Assembly (NCBI GenBank): GCA_002421865.1
Contig: DISE01000104.1
Location: 1 to 14,379, forward strand
Length of the DNA: 14,379 nucleotides
Direction: 5' to 3'
Source of the DNA: Castellaniella sp. UBA6218
GTDB lineage: Bacteria > Pseudomonadota > Gammaproteobacteria > Burkholderiales > Burkholderiaceae_B
Shown here: piece after piece, positions 1-9,240 of the stretch
Numbering within the stretch: position 1 is the first letter of the stretch
Layout: each line of letters starts with the position of its first letter
Position numbers and translations under genes: made by a program
Notes under the pieces: generated by a model
Database searches by the model: none
Seen by the model: the letters and a program-made list of their open reading frames with translations, nothing else
What the model was told of the DNA's origin: nothing

Positions 1-24
1 TCTGTCAACCCTGGATTTCAAGCA

Positions 25-41
25 CTGAGGGATTGAAAGTG
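25..41 (+). repeat. left terminal inverted repeat of the IS
   Basis: The sequence ctgagggattgaaagtg matches the reverse complement of 2246-2262 at 15 of 17 positions, with a core of 14 matches in 15 (27-41 against 2246-2260). The similarity stops on both sides, which defines the repeat. It lies downstream of the transposase stop, as expected for the 3' end of the element. Confidence 0.65.
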
Positions 42-79
42 GCTGGGAAAAGGGAGTGAAAGCGGCTGCTGGGAAGGGG
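34..79 (+). repeat. two iterated subterminal motifs at the left IS end
   Basis: The motif tgaaagtggctggg at 34-47 recurs as tgaaagcggctgctggg at 57-73. Both copies are followed by A/G-rich sequence, and the register is about 23 bp. Iterated subterminal motifs at the end of an insertion sequence are often transposase-binding sites; that role is inferred here. Positions 80-233 otherwise hold no gene and no clear signal. Confidence 0.4.
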
Positions 80-233
80 TGCAGGATTTGACTATAGGGG
101 CGTGGCAGCGGTGTTGGCCTGTGTGGGGAGTTTGAAGCGCTTATGAGAGAAAAATGAGGTGCGGAGTTGCTATGCGGGATCCGGCAGGCAGATCTCGCAG
201 GTGGATCTGGGCAGATTGGGTGGCATCAGCAGT

Positions 234-1733
234 TTACGTGACCTTTCCCACGGTCTGCTCTATCGCCTCCTCCAGACTGAGCCCCTGCTTTGTCAGGGAT
301 AACACACGCACTGCCATGCGCTTGGTTCGTAGATCGGCATACCTCACAGCCCTCATTGCAGTGAACACACGCAGCCGGGGGACAAACACGATGGTACTAT
401 AGTCCACGAGGAAGCTCTCTATTGCTCTTTCTTGCATCTTTGCGCGCGTTTCCTCTGCTTCCCGCGGATTCTTCTCCTCGTAAACACGGCATACGTTGTA
501 GCACATCGTCACCATCGCAATCTGCGCGCAGATGGCACTTAGTTTCCGGCTGGTCAGGGTACGCATCTTCCAGGTCTGGCTCAACGTGCGGTTACAGCGG
601 TTTTCGATGTTCCAGCGTGAGTCGTAGTAGGCCACGATGCGTTGAGGGGCTCTTGAAACAGACAGGGTAGTGAAGAAGATCATCTCATCTACTTCCCCTG
701 TCGATTCCCCAATCTCTCGCATAAACACCGCGTTCATCTTGAGCGATTCGCCATTCTCGCCGACAACTTCCACGTCCTGCACCGGAACAAGCTCACGAGT
801 AAACGCTAAGGTCTTCCCCCTGTTGTTCTTCTTCTCTACACGCAAGACAGTAGGCGTCCTCTTCTCGAGTTTAACAAGGGCGCGTACATCCTCACAAGCG
901 CTCAGATCAGCCCTGCCCAGCGTCACTATGTGTACCCCGTGTTTCTCGCGCAGATCCGCAAAGAAGCCCGCGCCCCAGTATCCCCTGTCCAGTATCAGTA
1001 TGTCGACGATCTGGCTTACCGGAGCTACATGGGCGGATAGCGCGTCAAGGATGTCACATAGAAGTGCCCGTTCATCCATATTGATGGGCCCAACCGCAAT
1101 CCCGACGATCCTCGGCCGGTCGTCCGCTACATTGAAAAGGATTTCCACCTTGTATCCATACACCATCCTCCCTTTCTTCGGATCCCATCTCTTCCCGCAT
1201 CCTTCATAGGAATCAGGGGACGCAACCTCGATCTCGAACCCATCCGCTGCATACACCCTACCTCGAATGAGCTTTTTCTTGCGCATGTGAACAACATGCC
1301 GGTAGAAGGCTTCTTGCGACTCACGCGTGCTCACGCGCTTAATGTGGTTACGCAGAGTATCCCTGTGAATAATCCCCTGCTCCGCCTTGAGCCGCTCGTG
1401 CACCCTGTGGATGTTGAACCCTACCTCGTGCATGATTCTCCCGTCACGCAACACCGGGTCTACCTTCTGAATCCTCCCCATGTGTGCGATATCCATGACA
1501 GCCCATACACCGTTGAGGACGGAAGGGTTTATGCCATTGTCCTTCTTATCAGGTTGCATGGAGGTCAGAATATCCCAAAACCCCGTTCTTTTGAGCCAGT
1601 TCACAAGATCATCGTTCCAGCCGTATTGCGACTCGTATACCTCTACATCCTCACCGGAGATAACGGCTTCCTCGGTCTTCTCCTCGTCGAGCACGAACAC
1701 GTCTTCAATCACCCTTGTCACCCCCTGGGTCAT
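234..1733 (-). CDS. DDE transposase, IS4 superfamily
   Basis: This 499-residue protein would catalyse cut-and-paste movement of the surrounding element. The RNase H-like catalytic core is visible. The first Asp is in ADGFEIEV (about residue 164), the second in ILDRGYWGAGFF (about 249), and the Glu is in YYDSRWNIENR (about 377). The last motif fits the Y-x2-R-x3-E signature of IS4-type enzymes, although the usual downstream Lys is not at the standard spacing. The frame can be extended to a TTG at 1757. The ATG at 1733 is preferred because AGGAAGG lies just upstream and because this start overlaps the end of the preceding gene, suggesting translational coupling. No frameshift or missing catalytic residue is seen, so the gene may be functional. 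Confidence 0.85.
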   Translation of the reverse strand: MTQGVTRVIEDVFVLDEEKTEEAVISGEDVEVYESQYGWNDDLVNWLKRTGFWDILTSMQPDKKDNGINPSVLNGVWAVMDIAHMGRIQKVDPVLRDGRIMHEVGFNIHRVHERLKAEQGIIHRDTLRNHIKRVSTRESQEAFYRHVVHMRKKKLIRGRVYAADGFEIEVASPDSYEGCGKRWDPKKGRMVYGYKVEILFNVADDRPRIVGIAVGPINMDERALLCDILDALSAHVAPVSQIVDILILDRGYWGAGFFADLREKHGVHIVTLGRADLSACEDVRALVKLEKRTPTVLRVEKKNNRGKTLAFTRELVPVQDVEVVGENGESLKMNAVFMREIGESTGEVDEMIFFTTLSVSRAPQRIVAYYDSRWNIENRCNRTLSQTWKMRTLTSRKLSAICAQIAMVTMCYNVCRVYEEKNPREAEETRAKMQERAIESFLVDYSTIVFVPRLRVFTAMRAVRYADLRTKRMAVRVLSLTKQGLSLEEAIEQTVGKVT

Positions 1734-2115
1734 TGTCCTTCCTGGTAGGGTCAACAAGCTGGCTCTGCACTATCTGGTCAAACAGAGAATCCAGCTTCCT
1801 GCCGATCTCGCGAATGCGGGCCCGGTCCTTACGGATCCTCGCGTTACGGTCTATAAGAACCTCCACCTCCTTCGCCATGTCTTTGCGGATGTAAGTATAC
1901 CTGGTCTTGCCCTCAACACAGCGGGACAGGTACCAGAACGGCCCGTGGGGCTGGCCTTTGCCGCAACGGCAGCCCGGCTTGCCGCAGCGGGTGAACCTTT
2001 TGATAAGCGAGCCTTCAGCGTGAGCCTTGGTGCGAAGGACCCTGCTCTCTAGCTTTTTTCGCTCCCTCATGAGAATGCTGGCGTATTGTCGGAGTTTAGA
2101 GATATCGTCGCCCAT
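1705..2115 (-). CDS. DUF6788-like accessory protein of the IS
   Basis: This is a 136-residue basic protein with a central Cys/Gly-rich motif, CGKPGCRCGKGQPHGPFWYL (about residues 44-63). It resembles the DUF6788 family, small proteins of unknown role often encoded beside transposases. The flanking regions are charged and likely helical (ISKLRQYASILMRERKKLE at the start, many Lys/Arg/Glu after the motif). The paired cysteines and His suggest metal binding or nucleic-acid contact, but that is inference. The ATG at 2115 has a strong ribosome binding site (GGGAGGGG). The 3' end overlaps the transposase start by 29 nt, so the two are probably co-translated and the protein is likely to assist or regulate transposition. 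Confidence 0.7.
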   Translation of the reverse strand: MGDDISKLRQYASILMRERKKLESRVLRTKAHAEGSLIKRFTRCGKPGCRCGKGQPHGPFWYLSRCVEGKTRYTYIRKDMAKEVEVLIDRNARIRKDRARIREIGRKLDSLFDQIVQSQLVDPTRKDNDPGGDKGD

Positions 2116-2185
2116 TCCGACCCCTCCCTTCGATGGCGTAACAGTTATATTCTACATCAACGGCTACGATTCCTGCCAAAAAGAA

Positions 2186-2213
2186 AGCCCCAGAGATAAA
2201 TATTTCTGGGGCT
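2186..2213 (-). terminator. inward-facing intrinsic terminator at the right IS end
   Basis: A perfect 9-bp stem (agccccaga at 2186-2194, tctggggct at 2205-2213) has a 10-nt AT-rich loop. Read on the minus strand, the stem is followed directly by ttctttttgg, a good U-tract. It sits just inside the right terminal repeat and upstream of the transposition genes, so it would stop outside transcription from reading into them. Confidence 0.7.
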
Positions 2214-2245
2214 ACGTCAGAATGGCATCAGTTGCCATGTCTATG

Positions 2246-2262
2246 CACTTTCAATTCCTCTG
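2246..2262 (-). repeat. right terminal inverted repeat of the IS
   Basis: This is the inverted partner of 25-41. Read on the minus strand it is cagaggaattgaaagtg, differing from the left repeat at two positions. It lies 33 bp outside the inward-facing terminator and upstream of the transposition genes. Confidence 0.65.
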
Positions 2263-2509
2263 ACGAATTCGCACGATTTGCATATTAATCCATCCAGTGG
2301 AGCGGCTGCCTGGGACGGTCGCCCGGAACGGCTACCCTGGCCCAGGGGCCTCAGACGCAAGACAGGCGCCTGGGTTGGGAGAAGCCAACCACTGTGGCGC
2401 GAGAAGTGGCGGGGTTGTCGCCACTTCCTGCGCTGACCAGGGCAAAGTGGCTGCGAAGTGACCAACGGGTTACCGAACGTGGCCGAACGGGGCGTGGCCG
2501 AACGCGGTG
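2263..2509. other. intergenic region rich in hairpins, no gene seen
   Basis: No credible coding sequence lies here. Several hairpins do: ccctgg/ccaggg near 2336-2348, ggttgg/ccaacc at 2373-2378 and 2385-2390, and a strong stem gaagtggcg/cgccacttc at 2403-2411 and 2419-2427. The last extends to outer gcgc pairs at 2397-2400 and 2430-2433. No T-tract follows, so it is not a standard terminator. The region could be the 3' part of a lost upstream transcript, a small structured RNA or a rho-dependent end. No RNA family was recognised. Confidence 0.35.
2478..2504 (+). repeat. direct repeat of a 12-bp motif just upstream of the leuS promoter
   Basis: The sequence cgtggccgaacg occurs perfectly at 2478-2489 and 2493-2504, a 15-bp period. 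A partial third copy, ccgaacg, lies at 2473-2479. The array ends six bases before the -35 box, where an activator or repressor could bind. No known operator was recognised. Confidence 0.45.
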
Positions 2510-2538
2510 TTGCGTCGGGGGGCTTCAGATGGTATAAT
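2510..2538 (+). promoter_or_regulatory. sigma-70/sigma-A promoter of the leuS leader
   Basis: The -35 box TTGCGT (2510-2515) and a perfect -10 box TATAAT (2533-2538) are separated by 17 bp, and TGG directly precedes the -10 as an extended -10 element. Transcription should start near 2545, about 45 nt before stem I of the T-box leader. Confidence 0.8.
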
Positions 2539-2588
2539 ACGAAGCAACAGCAGGAGAATCAGGAGAATAGCGAGACAAAGGCGATGAA

Positions 2589-3090
2589 CGGGAGAAGTAG
2601 GTGCGCCGAAGGTTCGAAGAGAGCCGCCGGCAGGTGCAAGACGGCAACCGGAGCGCAGCCGAACTCGCCCGGGAGTTTCACGCTGAACGGCTGGTATGCC
2701 TGCCGCGGAGATTGCCGCTCCAGGGCGTCCGGTGCGTCTGGCGCACCCCGCGCATCCGGCGCGGCGCACGCGGAAGAGCACACCGAAGAGCCTGAGTGCA
2801 GGGCTTCATTCGCAGGCGCGGGTTCCAGTCCCAGTAGGCGGCGACGGATCCCACCGTTACGCGGGGAGGGCATATGCAGGCCCGGCTACGGCCGCGCTGT
2901 GCAGGCGTAGCGGGCGCCGCGCAGCTTGACGGCGGTCCTGCCCGTGCCCAGGCGAGAGGGCCGAGAGATCGTGAAGACCACCAGGGCTGCCAGGACCATC
3001 GGGATCGGCGGAAGCTGGTGTGACTCGGCCAAGTAGAGTGGTACCGCGAGGGCAACACCGTGCCCCCCGTCTCTCCAAGGAGACGGGGGG
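2589..3090 (+). promoter_or_regulatory. leucine T-box leader (tRNA-sensing riboswitch)
   Basis: The leader senses uncharged tRNA-Leu and controls read-through into leuS. Stem I closes by cggg (2589-2592) with cccg (2668-2671). It contains the AGTA motif, the AGAGAGCC element and the GGTGCAAG distal loop. The side stems ggtgcgc/gcgcagcc (with one bulged base) and ggtt/aacc also pair. The specifier loop reads GAA-CTC-G, with CTC at 2664-2666, a leucine codon. The T-box sequence TGGTACCGCG lies at 3039-3048; its UGGU matches the ACCA end of a tRNA with discriminator A, as in tRNA-Leu. An unusually long stretch of about 365 nt separates stem I from the T-box. This riboswitch class is typical of Bacillota and some other Gram-positive bacteria and is not expected in betaproteobacteria. 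Confidence 0.88.
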
Positions 3091-3100
3091 ATCTGCTTTA
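3063..3100 (+). terminator. T-box-controlled intrinsic terminator before leuS
   Basis: An 11-bp perfect stem (ccccccgtctc at 3063-3073, gagacgggggg at 3080-3090) with a 6-nt loop is followed by atctgcttta. The U-tract is weak. Its position 14 nt after the T-box core is right for the alternative to the antiterminator: it forms when tRNA-Leu is charged and stops transcription before leuS. Confidence 0.8.
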
Positions 3101-3121
3101 TGAGGAGGTTTGAGAGCCAGG

Positions 3122-5781
<2,660 letters not shown>

Positions 5782-5782
<1 letters not shown>

Positions 5783-6405
5783 TGCTCATGACCGCCTGCA
5801 CCTTGTTCGTGCCGCGCCGCCTGCGTCTCGCCCTGGCCGGCCTTGCGCTGTTGGCGCTGAGCGCCTGCGGCTTCCATCTGAAAGGGGCGACGCCCCTGCC
5901 CTTCCAGACGATCTACACCAACATCAATCTGGACTCCGAATTCGGCGCCAGGCTGCGCCGCACCATCACCGCCAATTCGCCGGGCACCCGTTTCACCGAC
6001 CGCCGCCGCGAGGCCGACGTCTATCTGCACCAGATTTCCGAGTCCCAGGACCTGCGCCAGCTTTCCCTGGACGCCGATGGCCGGGTCGAGGAATACGAAC
6101 TGAACCTGGACTTTCAGTTCGAACTGCTGGACCGCGAGGGGCATGTGCTGCTGCCCCCCACGACCCTGCTCAGCGTACGTGAACTGCCCTACAACGACCG
6201 CATCGTCCAGGCCAAGGAAGGCGAGATCAACCGCACCTTCAAGGACATGCGCAACGGACTGATCGACCAGATCCTGCGCCGCATGAGTTCACCGGAAGTC
6301 CGGGCCGCGTATGCCAACGCAAGCGACCGCCCCGTGGTGCGGATGCCGGACGACAAGGTGCTCGACGCCTCGCCCCCGGCCGGCCCGGCCGCGATCCGGC
6401 CCTAG
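5782..6405 (+). CDS. lptE: LPS-assembly lipoprotein LptE
   Basis: LptE is an outer-membrane lipoprotein that plugs the LptD barrel and helps place lipopolysaccharide on the cell surface. The sequence has a basic N-terminus, a hydrophobic signal segment and the lipobox LSAC with Cys codon at 5866-5868, followed by GFHLKGA, the usual LptE start after lipidation. A Gln/Ser-rich beta-strand region with YELNLDFQFEL follows. The protein is about 207 residues, slightly longer than many relatives because of a Pro/Ala-rich tail. The ATG at 5782 overlaps the leuS stop as TGATG; a GTG at 5779 and an ATG at 5788 are also possible. The leuS-lptE-holA order is standard in beta- and gammaproteobacteria. Confidence 0.92.
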
Positions 6406-6413
6406 GCACTGAC

Positions 6414-7463
6414 ATGGCGCGCGCGTCGGCCGCGGACCGCCTGACCGAGCACTACGCCGGCGCGCAGGAGCTGCCGGCCTGCACGGTCCTGTGCGGCGAC
6501 GAGATCCTGCTGGTGACCGAGGCGGCCGATGCCTATCGCGCCGCCGCGGTCCGTCTGGGTTGCGTCGAACGCACCCACCTGGTGATGGACGCCCGCAGCG
6601 ACTGGAGCGCGGCGCTGGCGGCTTCGCAGAATTCGTCCCTGTTCGGCGACCTGCGCCTGCTGGAAATCAGCCTGCCCACCGGCAAGCCGGGCAAACCGGG
6701 CGCGGATACCCTGCAGAAACTGGCGACGATGGCCGGCGAAGGCGATCTCCCCGACGTGCGGATCCTGATCCGCCTGCCGCAACTGGACCGGACCACTCAA
6801 CAGGCCAAATGGGTCCAGGCCCTGAAGGCGCGCGCCACCTGGACAGAAATCCCGTCCATCCCGCGCACGGCGCTGGCGGACTGGATCGCCGCCCGTCTTG
6901 GTCGCCAGGGCCACACGGCGGACACCGAGACACTGGCCTGGCTGGCCGACAAGGTCGAGGGCAATCTGCTGGCCGCCCACCAGGAGCTGCAGAAGCTCGC
7001 CCTGCTGCATCCTGCAGGGGCGCTCAGCCTGGAACAGGTGCAGGCCGCCGTGCTGAATGTGGCCCGCTACAATCTCTATGACCTGCGCGATGCCATGCTG
7101 CTGGGGCAGGCCGACCGGGCGCTGACCGTACTGCGGGGCTTGCGTGCCGAGGGCGAGGCCCTGCTGCTGGTGCTCTGGGCCGTCGGCGAGGAAATCCGCA
7201 TCCTGACGCGCCTGGCGCCCCATGCCCGCAGCGGCCTGGACGCCGCGCTCCGGTCCCAGCGCCTGTTCGGCGCGCGTGAAAAGCTGGCGCGCCAGGCCCT
7301 GGCCCGCGTGCCTGCGGCGGCCTGGCCGCCGGCTCTGCGCCATGCCCACGAGATCGACCGCATCATCAAGGGGATCCCGGTGGACGGCCTGCTCCAGGAT
7401 CCCTGGGACGAACTGGAGCGGCTGGTGATGCGCATCGCCACCGCGGGATCGCCCCGGCGGTAA
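6414..7463 (+). CDS. holA: DNA polymerase III subunit delta
   Basis: HolA is the clamp-loader subunit that opens the beta sliding clamp during chromosome replication. The 349-residue length is normal for the family. Recognisable stretches are the N-terminal VLCGDEILLVTEAADAYR, NSSLFGDLRLLEI near residue 75, and LADKVEGNLLAAHQELQKL near 185. The C-terminal LRDAMLLGQADRALTVLRGL (about 225) precedes the collar helices that hold the clamp loader together. The ATG is 8 nt after the lptE stop, so the gene is co-transcribed with leuS and lptE. A weak ribosome binding site suggests translational coupling. Confidence 0.92.
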   Translation: MARASAADRLTEHYAGAQELPACTVLCGDEILLVTEAADAYRAAAVRLGCVERTHLVMDARSDWSAALAASQNSSLFGDLRLLEISLPTGKPGKPGADTLQKLATMAGEGDLPDVRILIRLPQLDRTTQQAKWVQALKARATWTEIPSIPRTALADWIAARLGRQGHTADTETLAWLADKVEGNLLAAHQELQKLALLHPAGALSLEQVQAAVLNVARYNLYDLRDAMLLGQADRALTVLRGLRAEGEALLLVLWAVGEEIRILTRLAPHARSGLDAALRSQRLFGAREKLARQALARVPAAAWPPALRHAHEIDRIIKGIPVDGLLQDPWDELERLVMRIATAGSPRR

Positions 7464-7465
7464 AC

Positions 7466-7484
7466 ACAATACAGCACAATACAG
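7466..7484 (+). repeat. tandem repeat of acaatacag in the holA-proA gap
   Basis: Two perfect copies of acaatacag (7466-7474 and 7476-7484) are separated by one base, giving a 10-bp period of about one helical turn. They lie 2 nt after the holA stop codon and about 40 nt before the proA start. This could be a protein-binding site or a chance short duplication. Confidence 0.35.
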
Positions 7485-7523
7485 GTGCAACTTGAAAGCA
7501 AATCGCAGTGTGGGGATTTTGAT

Positions 7524-8789
7524 ATGAGCGGCTCCGCCATCGGCTTTTCCATGCAGGCCCTGGGCAACCAGGCCCGCCAGGCGGCGCGCATCCTGCGTTC
7601 GGCCTCCGGGGCATCCAAGGCCTCGGCCCTGCGGGCCATGGCCGACGGCCTGCGGGCCCGCCGCGAATGGCTGCAGGCGGAAAACGCGCGCGATCTGCGC
7701 GCCGCCGCCGAGCGCGGACTGGACGCCCCCATGATGGACCGCCTGCGCCTGTCAGACCGGGCGCTGGACCTGATGATCGAGGGCCTGCTCCAGATCGCCG
7801 CCATGCCCGACCCCATCGGCAGCCTCAGCGAAACCACCACCCGGCCCAACGGCATGCGCGTGGCCCGCATGCGCGTGCCGCTGGGCGTGATCGGCATCAT
7901 CTACGAATCCCGGCCGAACGTGACCATCGACGCCGCCGCCCTGTGCCTGAAGTCCGGCAACGCCACCATTCTGCGCGGCGGCAGCGAAGCGTTCCATTCC
8001 AACCGCGCCCTGGGCGCGATCATCCAGGCAGGCCTGGAAACAGCCGGTCTGCCCCCGCACGCGGTGCAAGTCGTGGACACCACCGACCGTGCCGCCGTGG
8101 GCGAGATGATCACCCACCCGGAATGGATCGACGTCATCATTCCACGTGGCGGCAAGAGCCTGATCGCCCGTCTGGCCGACGAATCGCGCGTGCCGCTGAT
8201 CAAGCACCTGGAAGGCAACTGCCACGTCTTCGTCGACAAGGCGGCCAACCTGGACCGCGCCCTGGACATCGCCATCAACGCCAAGACCTACCGGACCGGC
8301 ATCTGCGGCGCCATGGAGACCCTGCTGGTGCACGCGGACGTGGCGGACACCTGGCTGCCACGCGCGGGCGCCCGCTTCACCGAACTGGGCGTCGAACTGC
8401 GCGCCTGCCCGCGCGCGGCTGCGCTGCTGCCCGGCGCGGTCCCGGCCACGGAAGCGGACTGGGCGACGGAATTCCACGCCCCCATCCTGGCCGTGCGGGT
8501 GGTGGATTCACTGGACGCAGCCATGGACCATATCGCCCGCTACAGCTCCGAGCACACCGAGGCCATTGTCACGGAGGATCTGTCCGCCGCACAGCGCTTC
8601 CAGCGCGAGGTCGATTCCAGCTCGGTCTACGTCAACCTGCCCACCTGCTTCGCAGACGGATACGAATACGGCCTGGGCGCGGAAATCGGCATCTCCACCA
8701 ATCGCCTGCATGCCCGCGGTCCGGTCGGCCTCGAAGGCCTGACCATCCAGAAATGGGTGCTGACCGGCGAAGGCCAGCTGCGAGGCTGA
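7524..8789 (+). CDS. proA: glutamate-5-semialdehyde dehydrogenase (gamma-glutamyl phosphate reductase)
   Basis: ProA makes glutamate-5-semialdehyde from gamma-glutamyl phosphate using NADPH, the second step of proline synthesis. The 421-residue length is normal. The cofactor-binding stretch GVIGIIYESRPNVTIDAAAL and LKSGNATILRGGSEAFHSN are clear. The catalytic Cys is C261 in RTGICGAMETLLV. HLEGNCHVFVDKAANLDRA and the C-terminal GRxGVGLEGLT-type motif (here HARGPVGLEGLTIQKWVLTG) also fit. The ATG at 7524 was preferred over an upstream in-frame GTG at 7485 because the product then has the usual length and GGGGA lies about 8 nt upstream. proB is not in the window. Confidence 0.95.
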   Translation: MSGSAIGFSMQALGNQARQAARILRSASGASKASALRAMADGLRARREWLQAENARDLRAAAERGLDAPMMDRLRLSDRALDLMIEGLLQIAAMPDPIGSLSETTTRPNGMRVARMRVPLGVIGIIYESRPNVTIDAAALCLKSGNATILRGGSEAFHSNRALGAIIQAGLETAGLPPHAVQVVDTTDRAAVGEMITHPEWIDVIIPRGGKSLIARLADESRVPLIKHLEGNCHVFVDKAANLDRALDIAINAKTYRTGICGAMETLLVHADVADTWLPRAGARFTELGVELRACPRAAALLPGAVPATEADWATEFHAPILAVRVVDSLDAAMDHIARYSSEHTEAIVTEDLSAAQRFQREVDSSSVYVNLPTCFADGYEYGLGAEIGISTNRLHARGPVGLEGLTIQKWVLTGEGQLRG

Positions 8790-8817
8790 CCGCTCCGACA
8801 TAGAAAGGACCACCATC

Positions 8818-9234
8818 ATGCTGTGGGTCAAGGCCTTCCATATCCTGTTCGTCACGTCCTGGTTCGCCGGGCTGTTCTACCTGCCGCGCATCTACGTCAA
8901 CCTGGCCCAGGCCGGGGATCCGGTCGTGCGCGCCACGCTGCTGGGCATGGCGCGGCGCCTGTACCGGTTCATGACCCCCTTGGGGGTTCTGGCGCTGGCG
9001 CTGGGACTGTGGCTGTGGCTGGGCTACGGCATCGGCCAGGGCCAGGGCTGGATGCACGCCAAGCTGCTGGCCGTGGCCGGCCTGCTGGCCTTCCACCTGG
9101 CCTGCCGGCACCACTTGCTCGCACTGACTGCCGGCACCAGCCGGCATTCCCACCGCTACTTCCGCTGGTTCAATGAAATCCCGGTCCTGCTGCTGCTGCT
9201 GGTCCTGATCCTGGTGGTCGTCAAACCCTTCTGA
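8818..9234 (+). CDS. hemJ: HemJ-type protoporphyrinogen oxidase (CopD/UPF0093 family)
   Basis: HemJ is an inner-membrane enzyme that oxidises protoporphyrinogen IX to protoporphyrin IX in haem synthesis, replacing HemG or HemY in many proteobacteria. The 138-residue protein has four predicted membrane segments. It opens with the family's MLWVKAFHILFVTSWFAGLF and ends with WFNEIPVLLLLLVLILVVVK. Conserved polar residues include H8, R24, H80 and K82 in WMHAKLL, and E120. AAAGGA 8 nt upstream gives a good ribosome binding site, and the gene starts 28 nt after proA. Such proteins are often annotated only as CopD family; the HemJ call rests on the N- and C-terminal motifs. Confidence 0.85.
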   Translation: MLWVKAFHILFVTSWFAGLFYLPRIYVNLAQAGDPVVRATLLGMARRLYRFMTPLGVLALALGLWLWLGYGIGQGQGWMHAKLLAVAGLLAFHLACRHHLLALTAGTSRHSHRYFRWFNEIPVLLLLLVLILVVVKPF

Positions 9235-9240
9235 TCGCCG

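Larger units (their letters stand above)
25..2262 (-). mobile_element. IS4-type insertion sequence with accessory DUF6788-like gene
   Basis: The element of about 2.2 kb is bounded by inverted repeats at 25-41 and 2246-2262 that match at 15 of 17 positions. It contains two overlapping minus-strand genes, a small DUF6788-like protein and a DDE transposase, and about 190 bp of non-coding DNA at its left end. Its base composition is less GC-rich than the genes to its right. No clear target-site duplication is visible outside the repeats, so the exact ends could be off by a few bases. The IS4-superfamily assignment rests on the transposase motifs. The subgroup (for example IS1634-like) cannot be settled by eye. 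Confidence 0.75.

Noticed and set aside
17..41. The IS ends (ending in gagggattgaaag and gaggaattgaaag) look like the 3' end of many CRISPR repeats.
   Set aside because: Each occurs once, in inverted orientation, on either side of a transposase pair. There is no regular repeat-spacer array and no cas gene.
154..402. A short plus-strand frame at the left IS end.
   Set aside because: It overlaps the 3' end of the transposase in antisense and has no ribosome binding site or recognisable motif.
2815..2845. A tRNA T-arm-like stretch (gcgggttccagtcccag) in the leader.
   Set aside because: No acceptor, D-arm or anticodon-arm partner could be found at the proper distances.
2845..2870. A second T-box-like core (ggatcccaccgttacgcggg) that could indicate tandem leaders.
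   Set aside because: It does not match TGGNACCGCG and has no second stem I with a specifier or a following terminator.
2458..2910. Overlapping plus- and minus-strand frames between the IS and leuS.
   Set aside because: They fall on the promoter and T-box RNA, have low-complexity products and no convincing start signal.
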